Positions 1-5,443 are shown, counted from the stretch's first letter. The stretch is 5,445 bases of DNA from Acidilobaceae archaeon (GCA_027013765.1 JALWGG010000035.1:1-5445), one strand, 5' to 3'. Made by a program: numbers and translations. The notes: a model not told the origin generated them from the letters alone.

Positions 1-194
1 TCCAGGAGCTCTGTGAACAGCTCCCTAGTCGGGTACCTGTTAACCTCGCTGGCTGCCCCGCAAGCCCTTTCAATCATCCAGGAGGGAGGGGGCTCCGGGT
101 ACTCGTTCATATCCAGCCTCACAGCCCCCTTGGGATAGCTCCTCGGCTCATAGATCCTTGCCTTATGGATCCACGGGTTAGCCTCTATCCTCAA
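1..194 (-). CDS. hisC: Histidinol-phosphate aminotransferase, N-terminal part (runs off left edge)
   Basis: A PLP-dependent fold-type I aminotransferase that converts imidazole-acetol phosphate plus glutamate to histidinol phosphate in the cytoplasm. Only about 64 residues are in the window; the catalytic lysine and the rest lie beyond position 1. The N-terminal HisC pattern is visible: Y15-E-P, then L27-D-M-N30-E-Y-P followed by a Pro-rich stretch (usual form: L-x-x-N-E-N-P-x-x-P), an amphipathic helix, and R53-Y54-P, matching the family's conserved YP. The TTG start at 194..192 is chosen because a full GGAGGTG ribosome-binding site lies exactly 7 bases upstream and the N-terminus has the expected length. 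The gene overlaps the end of hisI-hpt by 17 bases and so belongs to the same transcript. Another class I/II aminotransferase such as CobD-like is possible in principle, but the his context makes HisC by far the best call. Confidence 0.88.
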   Translation of the reverse strand, partial: MRIEANPWIHKARIYEPRSYPKGAVRLDMNEYPEPPPSWMIERACGAASEVNRYPTRELFTELL

Positions 195-1182
195 CCACGG
201 GCACCTCCAGCTCCTCCACCGCCCCGGTGTGGGGGTCCTTGAGGGTTAGTATCCCCCTGCCCCCATCCACCTTTACCCAGAGGTCTACGGCCCTCCATAC
301 ATGGTACCCCATCCTCCTAACCCTGTCCAGGCCCCCGTATTGGGGCTTGTTGAGGCTTACTGCCAGGCCTACAACTCTTGCACCCATATCCTCTAGTGCC
401 CTTATGACTGCCTCCATGGTGCCTCCAGTGCTTAGCGCGTCATCCACGATGGCCACCCTATCCCCAGGCTCCACCCCGTATATGTAGTAGTGGCCCTCCT
501 CATAACCGCTCCTGTAGGGGGCTACAAGGCCCTCCACCGGGTACCTCCTCTTCCTAACCACCGCCATCGGCTTCTCAAGCAGTGCAGATGCTAGTGATGC
601 TATGGGGAGGCCTAGGGCCTCTGGGGCGACAACCTTGTCGGGGCCCCTGTTGGCGAGGTCCTCGGCCATCCCCCTTGCTATCAGGGATTGCAGGTAGGGG
701 CTTGGTGGTGGTATGTTATCCGTTAGGGGGTTGACCACGTAGAGGTACTCCCTGAGCCCGCCATACCCCCTCCTCACAGCTACACGGGCGTGTCTGAACG
801 CGTCCACGATCATCCTCCACCTCTCACCCGCTACGCCTAGGTCTGAGACAGTGTTGTGGAAGCAGCTCCACCTGCCCGTGTGGCATGTTGGGCCGCTGGG
901 TATGGCCATGTAGACTAGCCCGTCGCAGTCGCAGTCGGCAACCACGCGGAGGACCTTGAGCCTGTTACCGCTGGTCTCACCCTTCATCCAGAGCCTCCCC
1001 CTGCTCCTGCTATAGAAGTGGGCGTACCCCGTCTCCAAGGTCCTCTCAAGGGCCTCCCTGTTGGCGTAGGCCTGCATGAGGACCTCGCCGCTGGCAACGC
1101 TCACAACCGTTACAGGTATCAGCCCCTTACCCCAGTCTATGGATTCAACACTGCATGGGGCCCCGGAGAGTCTTAGGGTCAC
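178..1182 (-). CDS. hisI: Fusion: phosphoribosyl-AMP cyclohydrolase (HisI) + archaeal Hpt/Apt-like phosphoribosyltransferase
   Basis: A 334-residue two-domain protein. Residues about 12-112 are HisI, which opens the adenine ring of phosphoribosyl-AMP to give ProFAR. The signature H-F-Y-S-R-S-R-G-R-L-W with K-G-E-T-S-G-N spans 55-73, the Mg-binding D83-x-D85-x-D87 is present, and the Zn cysteines C84, C100 and C107 have the family spacing. Residues about 124-315 resemble the archaeal hypoxanthine/adenine phosphoribosyltransferase family: N-P-L-T-D-N-I-P (151-158), P-D-K-V-V-A-P-E-A-L-G (181-191), R-K-R-R-Y (210-214) and the PRPP loop V-D-D-A-L-S-T-G-G-T (246-255). Standalone HisI is roughly 110-140 residues, so the C-terminal half is an extra enzyme in one uninterrupted frame. 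The GTG start overlaps the hisH stop (GTGA), with GGGGTG 7 bases upstream; a stop lies two codons upstream. The PRTase substrate (adenine, hypoxanthine, guanine or AICA) cannot be told from sequence. Confidence 0.93.
   Translation of the reverse strand: MTLRLSGAPCSVESIDWGKGLIPVTVVSVASGEVLMQAYANREALERTLETGYAHFYSRSRGRLWMKGETSGNRLKVLRVVADCDCDGLVYMAIPSGPTCHTGRWSCFHNTVSDLGVAGERWRMIVDAFRHARVAVRRGYGGLREYLYVVNPLTDNIPPPSPYLQSLIARGMAEDLANRGPDKVVAPEALGLPIASLASALLEKPMAVVRKRRYPVEGLVAPYRSGYEEGHYYIYGVEPGDRVAIVDDALSTGGTMEAVIRALEDMGARVVGLAVSLNKPQYGGLDRVRRMGYHVWRAVDLWVKVDGGRGILTLKDPHTGAVEELEVPVVEDRG
202..208 (-). promoter_or_regulatory. Ribosome-binding site of hisC
   Basis: GGAGGTG on the minus strand, complementary to the archaeal 16S rRNA tail, with 7 bases between it and the TTG at 194. 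It lies inside the hisI-hpt coding sequence and decides the hisC start. Confidence 0.8.
811..830 (-). promoter_or_regulatory. Possible internal ribosome-binding site and ATG at the HisI/PRTase junction
   Basis: Reading the minus strand, GAGGTG (823..818) stands 4 bases before an in-frame ATG at 813..811, which is Met124 of the fusion. A second G-rich match, GGGTGA, is slightly further upstream (829..824). The PRTase homology begins exactly here, so initiation would yield a free 211-residue phosphoribosyltransferase. This may be a working internal start or a relic of a once separate gene. The 4-base spacing is shorter than the 7 used by several genes in this operon, so function is uncertain. 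Confidence 0.35.
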
Positions 1183-1769
1183 CTCCTAGCACCCCTCAGC
1201 CAGTTCCATAACACGATCCTCCCCAGCCTCCCGCTCCTCTCAGGGTGGAACTGGACGCCATACCAGGGGTGGGATTCTATGGATGCCGCATATCTTGCCC
1301 CTGCATGGGTCCAGGACCTCGCTGGCGGGTTGAAGGGTGCGGCGTAGCTGTGGAGGAAGTAGAAGTATGACCCGTCCTCGACCCCGTCCAGAAGCTCCCC
1401 GCCCCCGTAGACCTTGTACCATCCTATGCGCGGCACCTTGCCTGCCCTGATCCTCTCCACGACCCCCTCCACCACGCCCAGGCCGGGGGTTTCCGGGTCC
1501 TCCTCGCTCCTCGTGTATAGTAGTTGCATCCCCAGGCATATCCCGAGTATTGGGGTCCCCTCCTCTGACGCCATGCGCATGCTCTCCCTTATGCTCCCCA
1601 GCTTATCCCTGAGGGCCCTCATATTCCCTACCCCGGGGAGTATTATGGCGTCTCCCCGGGCGGCCTCCCAGGGGTCCCCTGTTATGTATGCGCTGGCCCC
1701 CAGCCTTTCGAGGGCGCTCTTTATACTGTATACATTCCCCACCCCATACTTCAGGATCGCTACCCTCAA
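1179..1769 (-). CDS. hisH: Imidazole glycerol phosphate synthase, glutaminase subunit
   Basis: A 196-residue class I glutamine amidotransferase that releases ammonia from glutamine and channels it to HisF, which closes the imidazole ring. The nucleophile elbow G76-I-C78-L-G-M-Q carries the catalytic Cys78, and the His/Glu pair is H175 and E177 in Q-F-H-P-E-R-S-G. An oxyanion-region P-G-V-G motif (45-48) and an H140-S-Y motif are present, and length is normal for HisH. The start is TTG at 1769, preceded by GGGGGAGG with a 5-base spacer; it overlaps the hisE stop by 4 bases (TTGA). The N-terminus reads L-K-Y-G-V-G-N where most homologues have an acidic residue before Y-G (commonly D-Y-G-x-G-N); this is a small oddity away from the catalytic triad. 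HisF is encoded two genes upstream on the same transcript. Confidence 0.96.
   Translation of the reverse strand: MRVAILKYGVGNVYSIKSALERLGASAYITGDPWEAARGDAIILPGVGNMRALRDKLGSIRESMRMASEEGTPILGICLGMQLLYTRSEEDPETPGLGVVEGVVERIRAGKVPRIGWYKVYGGGELLDGVEDGSYFYFLHSYAAPFNPPARSWTHAGARYAASIESHPWYGVQFHPERSGRLGRIVLWNWLRGARR
1190..1195 (-). promoter_or_regulatory. Likely ribosome-binding site of hisI-hpt
   Basis: GGGGTG on the minus strand, 7 bases before the GTG at 1182, pairing with the anti-SD through one G-U wobble. A perfect GGAGGTGA (1186..1179) also occurs but contains the start codon itself and has no usable start downstream, so the upstream GGGGTG is the better candidate. Confidence 0.6.
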
Positions 1770-2044
1770 CCCATCCTCCCCCTGAGGACCTCCAGGGCAT
1801 CCACTATACTCATTCCCCTTACCCTCATCAGGACTGTGAGCGTGTAGAGGAGGTCTGCCGCCTCCTCGGCCAGCCTATCCCCATCCTCCGATAATGCGGC
1901 TACTATGGTCTCCACTGCCTCCTCCCCCAGCTTCCTTGCAACATACCCAAGCCCCCTGGATGCTAGGTGGGCTGTATAGCTCCCCTCGGGCATGGTCCTC
2001 AGCCTCTCCTCCACCACCCTGTCCAGCTCCTCCAAGACGCTCAC
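1766..2044 (-). CDS. hisE: Phosphoribosyl-ATP pyrophosphohydrolase
   Basis: A 92-residue all-alpha MazG-fold enzyme that hydrolyses PR-ATP to PR-AMP and pyrophosphate, the second step of the pathway. The family pattern is clear: K38-L-G-E41-E42-A-V-E45 on one helix and E60-E61-A-A-D64-L on the next, giving the E-E-x-x-E and E-x-x-D metal-binding set. HisE is a separate protein here, as is common in archaea, not fused to HisI as in Escherichia coli. The GTG start overlaps the hisF stop (GTGA) and is preceded by a perfect GGAGGTGA with a 7-base spacer, one of the strongest translation signals in the window. The last codons of hisE in turn form the ribosome-binding site of hisH. Confidence 0.96.
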   Translation of the reverse strand: MSVLEELDRVVEERLRTMPEGSYTAHLASRGLGYVARKLGEEAVETIVAALSEDGDRLAEEAADLLYTLTVLMRVRGMSIVDALEVLRGRMG

Positions 2045-2808
2045 GGGGGCCTCACCTCCACCCCATTCCTCTTCAGGTACTCCTTGAGGTCTGGGATCTG
2101 TATGTCGCCGTAGTGGAATACCCCGGCGGCGAGGGCGGCGTCTGCACCAGCGTCCCTGAAGGCCTCTAGGAAGTGCCTCGGCTCCCCGGCGCCCCCGCTC
2201 GCTATGACTGGTATATTCACGGCTTCAACGATCATCCTGGTCAGCTCTATATCATACCCCATCCTCGTCCCATCCCTATCTATACTCGTCAAGAGTATTT
2301 CCCCCGCGCCCAGCCTCTCGGCGGCTAGAGCCATTTCAAGGGCATCCACCCCGGTGGGGATCCTACCACCCTTGATGTAGACCTCCCACCCGCTCCTGGT
2401 CCTCCCAGTCCTGCTAGCATCTATCGATACAACCACCGACTGGCTCCCATACTCAAGCGCCGCCTCCCTTATGATGCCCGGGTTGAGCACCGCGGCGGTG
2501 TTTATGGATACCTTGTCGCTGCCCGAGTCTAGGAGCCTTCCAAACTCCCTCAACCCCTTCACGCCGCCGCCTACGGTGAATGGTATGCTTATAACGCTGG
2601 CCACATCCCTGACCACCCTGTAGAGGGGCTCCCTCTCCTCGGGGCTAGCGGTTATGTCTAGGAACACGAGCTCGTCCGCCCCCTGGCTGTCATACCTTGA
2701 GGCCAGCTCTACAGGGTCCCCGGCGTCCCTCAGGTCCCTGAACCTCCTCCCCTTGACCACCCTACCCTTATCGACGTCGAGGCATGGGATTATCCTTGCG
2801 GCCCCCAT
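2041..2808 (-). CDS. hisF: Imidazole glycerol phosphate synthase, cyclase subunit
   Basis: A 255-residue (beta-alpha)8 barrel that combines PRFAR with ammonia from HisH to give imidazole glycerol phosphate and AICAR; AICAR passes to purine synthesis. With the ATG at 2808 as start, the two catalytic aspartates fall at D11 (I-I-P-C-L-D-V-D) and D130 (S-I-D-A-S-R), the same numbering as Thermotoga maritima HisF. Phosphate-binding loops are T78-V-G-G-G-V and A203-S-G-G-A-G, and D179-R/D-G lies in the S-I-D-R-D-G-T segment. An in-frame GTG one codon upstream (2811) could be used instead. ATG is preferred because it matches the family N-terminus and has GGGGTG 8 bases upstream. It overlaps the hisB stop by one base (TGATG). 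Length and motifs are ordinary. Confidence 0.97.
   Translation of the reverse strand: MGAARIIPCLDVDKGRVVKGRRFRDLRDAGDPVELASRYDSQGADELVFLDITASPEEREPLYRVVRDVASVISIPFTVGGGVKGLREFGRLLDSGSDKVSINTAAVLNPGIIREAALEYGSQSVVVSIDASRTGRTRSGWEVYIKGGRIPTGVDALEMALAAERLGAGEILLTSIDRDGTRMGYDIELTRMIVEAVNIPVIASGGAGEPRHFLEAFRDAGADAALAAGVFHYGDIQIPDLKEYLKRNGVEVRPP
2052..2059 (-). promoter_or_regulatory. Ribosome-binding site of hisE
   Basis: GGAGGTGA on the minus strand, a full match to the complement of the archaeal 16S 3' end, 7 bases before the GTG at 2044 and inside the last codons of hisF. It fixes the hisE start. Confidence 0.85.
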
Positions 2809-3377
2809 CACCCCAGCACCCCCTTAGTGCTGAACACCCTGCCAGTCTCCCTGAGTGCCTGGCCTAGGGCGGCTCCTAGAGCCTTGAAGGAGGCCTCAGC
2901 CATGTGGTGGTTGTTCCCCGGCCTGAGCACCTCTATGTGGATGGTGGACCTCATCGTTGACGCCATGGCCTGGACCATGTGGGGTATGACCTCTGTGCTC
3001 AGCCCTCCTATATACTCCCGTGTGAAGGGGATCCTGACCCATGACCCCGGCCTCCCGCTCACGTCGACCGCTGCGAGGGCGAGGACCTCGTCCATGGGTA
3101 TTATGGCGTGGCCGAACCTTGCTATCCCCGTCCCCGAGGCCCTCCTCAGCGCCTCTCCAAGGGCTAGGTAGAGGTCCTCGGCAACGTGGTGGTCGTCGAC
3201 CCTCTTAACCTCCTCCACGGTGAAGACGCCGCTGGCCCCCATATAGTATATTAGGGTCTCCGTCACGTGGTCCAGGAAGCCTATCCCAGTCTCAACCCTT
3301 ATACTCCCCGGCTCCAGGCGGAGCTCGACCCTGACCCTGGTCTCAAGGGTCTCCCTCTCAACTATACTACTCCTCAC
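2808..3377 (-). CDS. hisB: Imidazoleglycerol-phosphate dehydratase
   Basis: A 189-residue Mn-dependent dehydratase that turns imidazole glycerol phosphate into imidazole-acetol phosphate. The duplicated metal-binding motifs are both intact: V-D-D-H63-H64-V-A-E67-D in the first half and N155-N-H157-H158-M-A-E161-x-x-F-K165 in the second, and G-F-L-D-H37 is present. It is a monofunctional dehydratase with no phosphatase domain, unlike E. coli HisB. An open frame extends nine codons further to an ATG at 3404, but that would overlap hisA by 31 bases. The GTG at 3377 gives the GTGA overlap seen at other junctions of this operon and the usual family N-terminus (about ten residues before the R-E-T-x-E-T segment), so it is chosen. 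GGTG lies 5 bases upstream of it. Confidence 0.94.
   Translation of the reverse strand: MRSSIVERETLETRVRVELRLEPGSIRVETGIGFLDHVTETLIYYMGASGVFTVEEVKRVDDHHVAEDLYLALGEALRRASGTGIARFGHAIIPMDEVLALAAVDVSGRPGSWVRIPFTREYIGGLSTEVIPHMVQAMASTMRSTIHIEVLRPGNNHHMAEASFKALGAALGQALRETGRVFSTKGVLG
2817..2822 (-). promoter_or_regulatory. Ribosome-binding site of hisF
   Basis: GGGGTG on the minus strand within the last hisB codons, 8 bases before the ATG at 2808 and 5 before the alternative GTG at 2811. The spacing near 7 seen elsewhere in the operon favours ATG. Confidence 0.5.
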
Positions 3378-4081
3378 CACTCCACCACACCCCACTCGAT
3401 CCACCCATTGTATAGCGCTGAGCCGACGACGACCGCGTCGACCCCGGAGGATTTTAGCATGTCCAGGTCTATGGTGGACCTGACGCCGCCGCTATAGACG
3501 AGCACCCCCTTTACAAGGCTCCTGACGGATAGCACCAGGCCCTGGGGGGCAATCCTCCCCCTACCCTCGCCGGGTATGTAGGTGAATAGCACCCCGTCAA
3601 CGTCTAGCGGCTTAAGCGTGTATAACGCGTCCTCAAGCGTGACTCCACTCCTCCTCCCCCAGCCCCCTATCCTGAGGACGAGGTCCTCGCCCACCTCAAC
3701 AGCGGCCAGGACCTCGCACCCCGTATACCTTTTAACGTCTACTAGGAACCCGGGGTCTTCCACCCATCTAGTGCCTATGACGAGCCTGGAGGCGCCCCTC
3801 CCACAGGCCTCGGCGGCTGATTCTATACTCCTCACTCCACCCCCATACTCGACCTTCAACCCCATCCCTCTAGCCTCCTCTACAAGCTCCATGGAGTACC
3901 TGCTAGGCCTCCCCCGTGAAGCCCCGTCAAGGTCTACTATGTGGACCCATGGGTACCCGCCAGTCTTGACCCTGGAGAGGACCTCTCGGGGGTCCCCGAT
4001 CCTGGACCCAGTGCCGGGGACCCCCTGGATCCTCTTAACAGCTACCCCTGCCTCCACGTCTATGCTCGGCATGACCAGCAT
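3374..4081 (-). CDS. hisA: ProFAR isomerase (divergent HisA)
   Basis: A 235-residue (beta-alpha)8 barrel performing the Amadori rearrangement of ProFAR to PRFAR. Support: M-P-S-I-D8-V at the N-terminus, I-V-D-L-D-G-A (48-54), Y-G-G-G-V-R (79-84), S-G-G-V (198-201) and V-G-S-A-L (219-223), plus its place between hisG and hisB. The start is set at the ATG at 4081 because GGGGTG lies 7 bases upstream and the catalytic Asp becomes residue 8 as in Thermotoga HisA. An ATG at 4096, directly after the hisG stop, would add five residues. Oddities: at the end of strand 5, where the second catalytic Asp (D127 in Thermotoga) is expected, the sequence reads A-A-V-E129-V-G. After F166-T167 (matching catalytic Thr164), the usual D-G is E172-G. 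TrpF-like activity cannot be excluded, but HisA is well supported by context. Confidence 0.9.
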   Translation of the reverse strand: MLVMPSIDVEAGVAVKRIQGVPGTGSRIGDPREVLSRVKTGGYPWVHIVDLDGASRGRPSRYSMELVEEARGMGLKVEYGGGVRSIESAAEACGRGASRLVIGTRWVEDPGFLVDVKRYTGCEVLAAVEVGEDLVLRIGGWGRRSGVTLEDALYTLKPLDVDGVLFTYIPGEGRGRIAPQGLVLSVRSLVKGVLVYSGGVRSTIDLDMLKSSGVDAVVVGSALYNGWIEWGVVEW

Positions 4082-4088
4082 CCCATGG

Positions 4089-4094
4089 CACCCC
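4089..4094 (-). promoter_or_regulatory. Ribosome-binding site of hisA
   Basis: GGGGTG on the minus strand, 7 bases before the ATG at 4081, the same sequence and spacing as before hisI. No comparable site precedes the ATG at 4096, so this favours 4081 as the hisA start. Confidence 0.55.
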
Positions 4095-4096
4095 AT

Positions 4097-4969
4097 TTAG
4101 GGTATGACCCTGTCGACGTCTAGGACCACTATGTCCCTGGCTCCACCCCTCTTGGCATCGATTATAGCCTTACCCACCAGGTCGCTGTCTACAGCTATTA
4201 TGACCTCCCACATTGGCTCGCTCGTCGACTCCACCCTCGCAACAGTGGGGCCCCCCATGCTTGGCACCACGCTGAGGACCTCGCCCAGCCTGGCGTCTGG
4301 GACGTTCATAAGGATGAGCCTTATCCTCCTAGCCCTTACAACACTCCTTATACTCTCCACCACCTCCTCGACTAGGCTGTTATCGTCTAGCATTGGGCTT
4401 GAGATCAGCCTTGCACTGGTCTCCATGATCGTGTCTATGATCCTCAACCCGTGGATCCTAAGCGTGGCCCCCGTGCTGGCCACATCTATCACCGCGTCGG
4501 CGGCCCCCAGCAGGGGGAGGACCTCCGTCGACCCGCTCACCTTCACAACCTCCGCCCTCACCCCCAGGGACTTGAAGTATCCCTCAGCGATCCTGGCATA
4601 CTTTGTTGCAACCCTGACGCCGTCGGGGAGGTCTCCCGGCGATGACGCCTCAACCCATTCGGGGACTGCGACGACTATCCTAGCCCTGCCGACTCCAAGG
4701 TCCTCAAGCACCGTGACGTCGGCTCCACTCTCCACGACCAGGTCGAACCCCGTGATCCCCAGGTCTACTGCCCCGCTTGCAACAACTGCAGGTATATCCT
4801 CGGGCCTCAGGCTGACTATCTTCACATCCTCCCTTGCTGTGGGTAGCATGAGGCTCCTGTCGGAACCGTCATATAGGGGGCCTATCCCGGCGGATTCGAG
4901 GAGCTTGAGGACCTGGGGGCGTAGCCTCCCCTTGCTTGGAACCGCTATTAGGAGGCTATCGCCCCCCAG
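4097..4969 (-). CDS. hisG: ATP phosphoribosyltransferase, long form (start codon unresolved)
   Basis: Catalyses the first committed step, ATP plus PRPP to phosphoribosyl-ATP. About 290 residues if begun at the CTG at 4969. The N-terminal I-A-V-P-S-K-G-R-L is the HisG signature, T-G-F-D-L is near 73-77, and the PRPP loop is D-V-A-S-T-G-A-T-L near 162-170. Residues after about 216 form the C-terminal ACT-like domain of the long form (M-N-V-P, V-P-S-M-G-G-P-T-V, then G-A-R-D-I-V-V-L-D-V), where histidine feedback acts in known members. The frame is open up to a TAA at 5047..5045, yet contains no ATG, GTG or TTG before Met at 4849; starting there would remove the first 40 residues including K-G-R-L. 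Candidates are CTG (4969, 4975), ATA (4948), ATT (5020), or a -1 shift from an ATG at 5034. The stop TAA lies directly before 4096. Confidence 0.9.
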   Translation of the reverse strand: MGGDSLLIAVPSKGRLRPQVLKLLESAGIGPLYDGSDRSLMLPTAREDVKIVSLRPEDIPAVVASGAVDLGITGFDLVVESGADVTVLEDLGVGRARIVVAVPEWVEASSPGDLPDGVRVATKYARIAEGYFKSLGVRAEVVKVSGSTEVLPLLGAADAVIDVASTGATLRIHGLRIIDTIMETSARLISSPMLDDNSLVEEVVESIRSVVRARRIRLILMNVPDARLGEVLSVVPSMGGPTVARVESTSEPMWEVIIAVDSDLVGKAIIDAKRGGARDIVVLDVDRVIP

Positions 4970-5031
4970 GCCCAGGCTAGGCTGTCTATACCTTGTGAAC
5001 GCACACAGCCCCGCACCAATACCCGGGGTCT

Positions 5032-5060
5032 CATGGTAACATGTTTATATGTTTTAGGGT
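5032..5060 (-). promoter_or_regulatory. Putative TATA-type promoter of the his operon
   Basis: The minus strand reads ACATATAAAC at 5052-5043, an archaeal TATA-box-like sequence preceded by A-rich sequence that could serve as BRE. Transcripts normally begin about 25 bases downstream, near 5020, just before hisG, implying a leaderless or very short-leader message. No ribosome-binding site at a normal distance precedes the possible hisG starts, which fits. The box lies within a short dyad (AACAT, 6 bases, ATGTT; 5038-5053) and reads TATA-like on both strands, so it may serve both divergent genes. Confidence 0.55.
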
Positions 5061-5091
5061 TACCCGCGTGTTACGGGGCCTAGCCTTCTAC

Positions 5092-5109
5092 ATTGCCTGT
5101 ATAGGCAAT
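5092..5109. repeat. 7-4-7 inverted repeat upstream of the plus-strand gene
   Basis: ATTGCCT, four bases GTAT, AGGCAAT: a perfect dyad ending 22 bases before the TTG at 5132. It could be an operator for a dimeric regulator or a small hairpin in the 5' leader of the plus-strand transcript. The centre, TGTATAGG, could alternatively be a weak TATA box giving a near-leaderless message for the downstream gene. Confidence 0.5.
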
Positions 5110-5131
5110 ATCCTATCTATGGGGGTCTTGG

Positions 5132-5443
5132 TTGAGGACCTTAAAGATCACGGTGTATGCGGGGTATGATTGGAGGAGTAGGCTTGCCGTTAGAGTCGTC
5201 AGGGAGGCTGGGGTGTATATTGCAGGCACCTACGGGATACCCGTCGACGTGGAGGTTGTAGAGGTCCCTGTGGGGGATGTTGACGCCGAGTCCAGCGGCG
5301 TCCCCACGGTGATCCTGGAGGGTAGGAGGGTTTCCAGCGGGTCCGTCCCCTCCCTCGTCGATATAGTTGATGAGGCGTTCAGGCTCATAGAGGAGGAGGT
5401 TGCTCCCCCGGGCAGTGCCACGCCTATACTAGCTATGGTATGA
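5132..5443 (+). CDS. Small thioredoxin-fold-like protein without cysteines
   Basis: A 103-residue acidic protein, likely cytoplasmic, with no signal peptide or membrane segment. The layout resembles a thioredoxin/glutaredoxin-like fold: a first strand K5-I-T-V-Y followed by a loop and helix (about 11-26), a second strand V38-D-V-E-V-V-E-V, then S-G56-V-P58-T-V-I-L-E-G with the Val-Pro-Thr of the usual cis-proline loop, a strand R-R-V, G70, V-P-S-L and a final helix (76-90). The place where C-x-x-C normally occurs (about G11-Y-D-W-R-S-R) has no cysteine and the whole protein has none, so a thiol-disulfide role is unlikely. The start is TTG at 5132, with GGGGGT 5 bases upstream; no other start is in frame nearby. 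It is divergent from the his operon and its stop overlaps a possible next ATG. Fold assignment is by pattern only; function unknown. Confidence 0.7.
   Translation: MRTLKITVYAGYDWRSRLAVRVVREAGVYIAGTYGIPVDVEVVEVPVGDVDAESSGVPTVILEGRRVSSGSVPSLVDIVDEAFRLIEEEVAPPGSATPILAMV

Noticed and set aside
1240..1539. A 99-codon minus-strand frame inside hisH in another register
   Set aside because: Gly/Arg-rich translation inside well-supported hisH coding sequence, with no family resemblance.
3378..3404. Longer hisB beginning at the ATG at 3404
   Set aside because: It would overlap hisA by 31 bases and add nine residues not typical of the dehydratase family; the GTG at 3377 fits the operon's GTGA pattern.
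3582..4100. A 172-codon plus-strand open frame opposite hisA
   Set aside because: Antisense to HisA, low-complexity Ser/Pro/Thr-rich translation, and no recognisable domain; a codon-bias shadow.
4104..5039. A 311-codon open frame on the plus strand opposite hisG
   Set aside because: Its product is dominated by Ser, Thr and Leu with no family motif, and it is antisense to clear HisG coding sequence. Long antisense frames are expected from GC-rich codon usage.
5032..5047. ATG codons at 5041 and 5034 on the minus strand as simple starts for hisG
   Set aside because: Neither is in the hisG frame: the first stops after three codons and the second after 28. Both also lie upstream of the transcription start expected from the TATA box. 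Kept only as a frameshift option.
5057..5078. GGGTTACCC and CCCG...CGGG small symmetries as a terminator or hairpin
   Set aside because: Arms of only four bases and no T-run; too weak to support a feature.
5119..5169. Short plus-strand frame (16 codons) from the ATG at 5119 as a leader peptide
   Set aside because: It has a single His codon and no attenuator-like structure, and it overlaps the start of the better-supported gene at 5132 in another frame.
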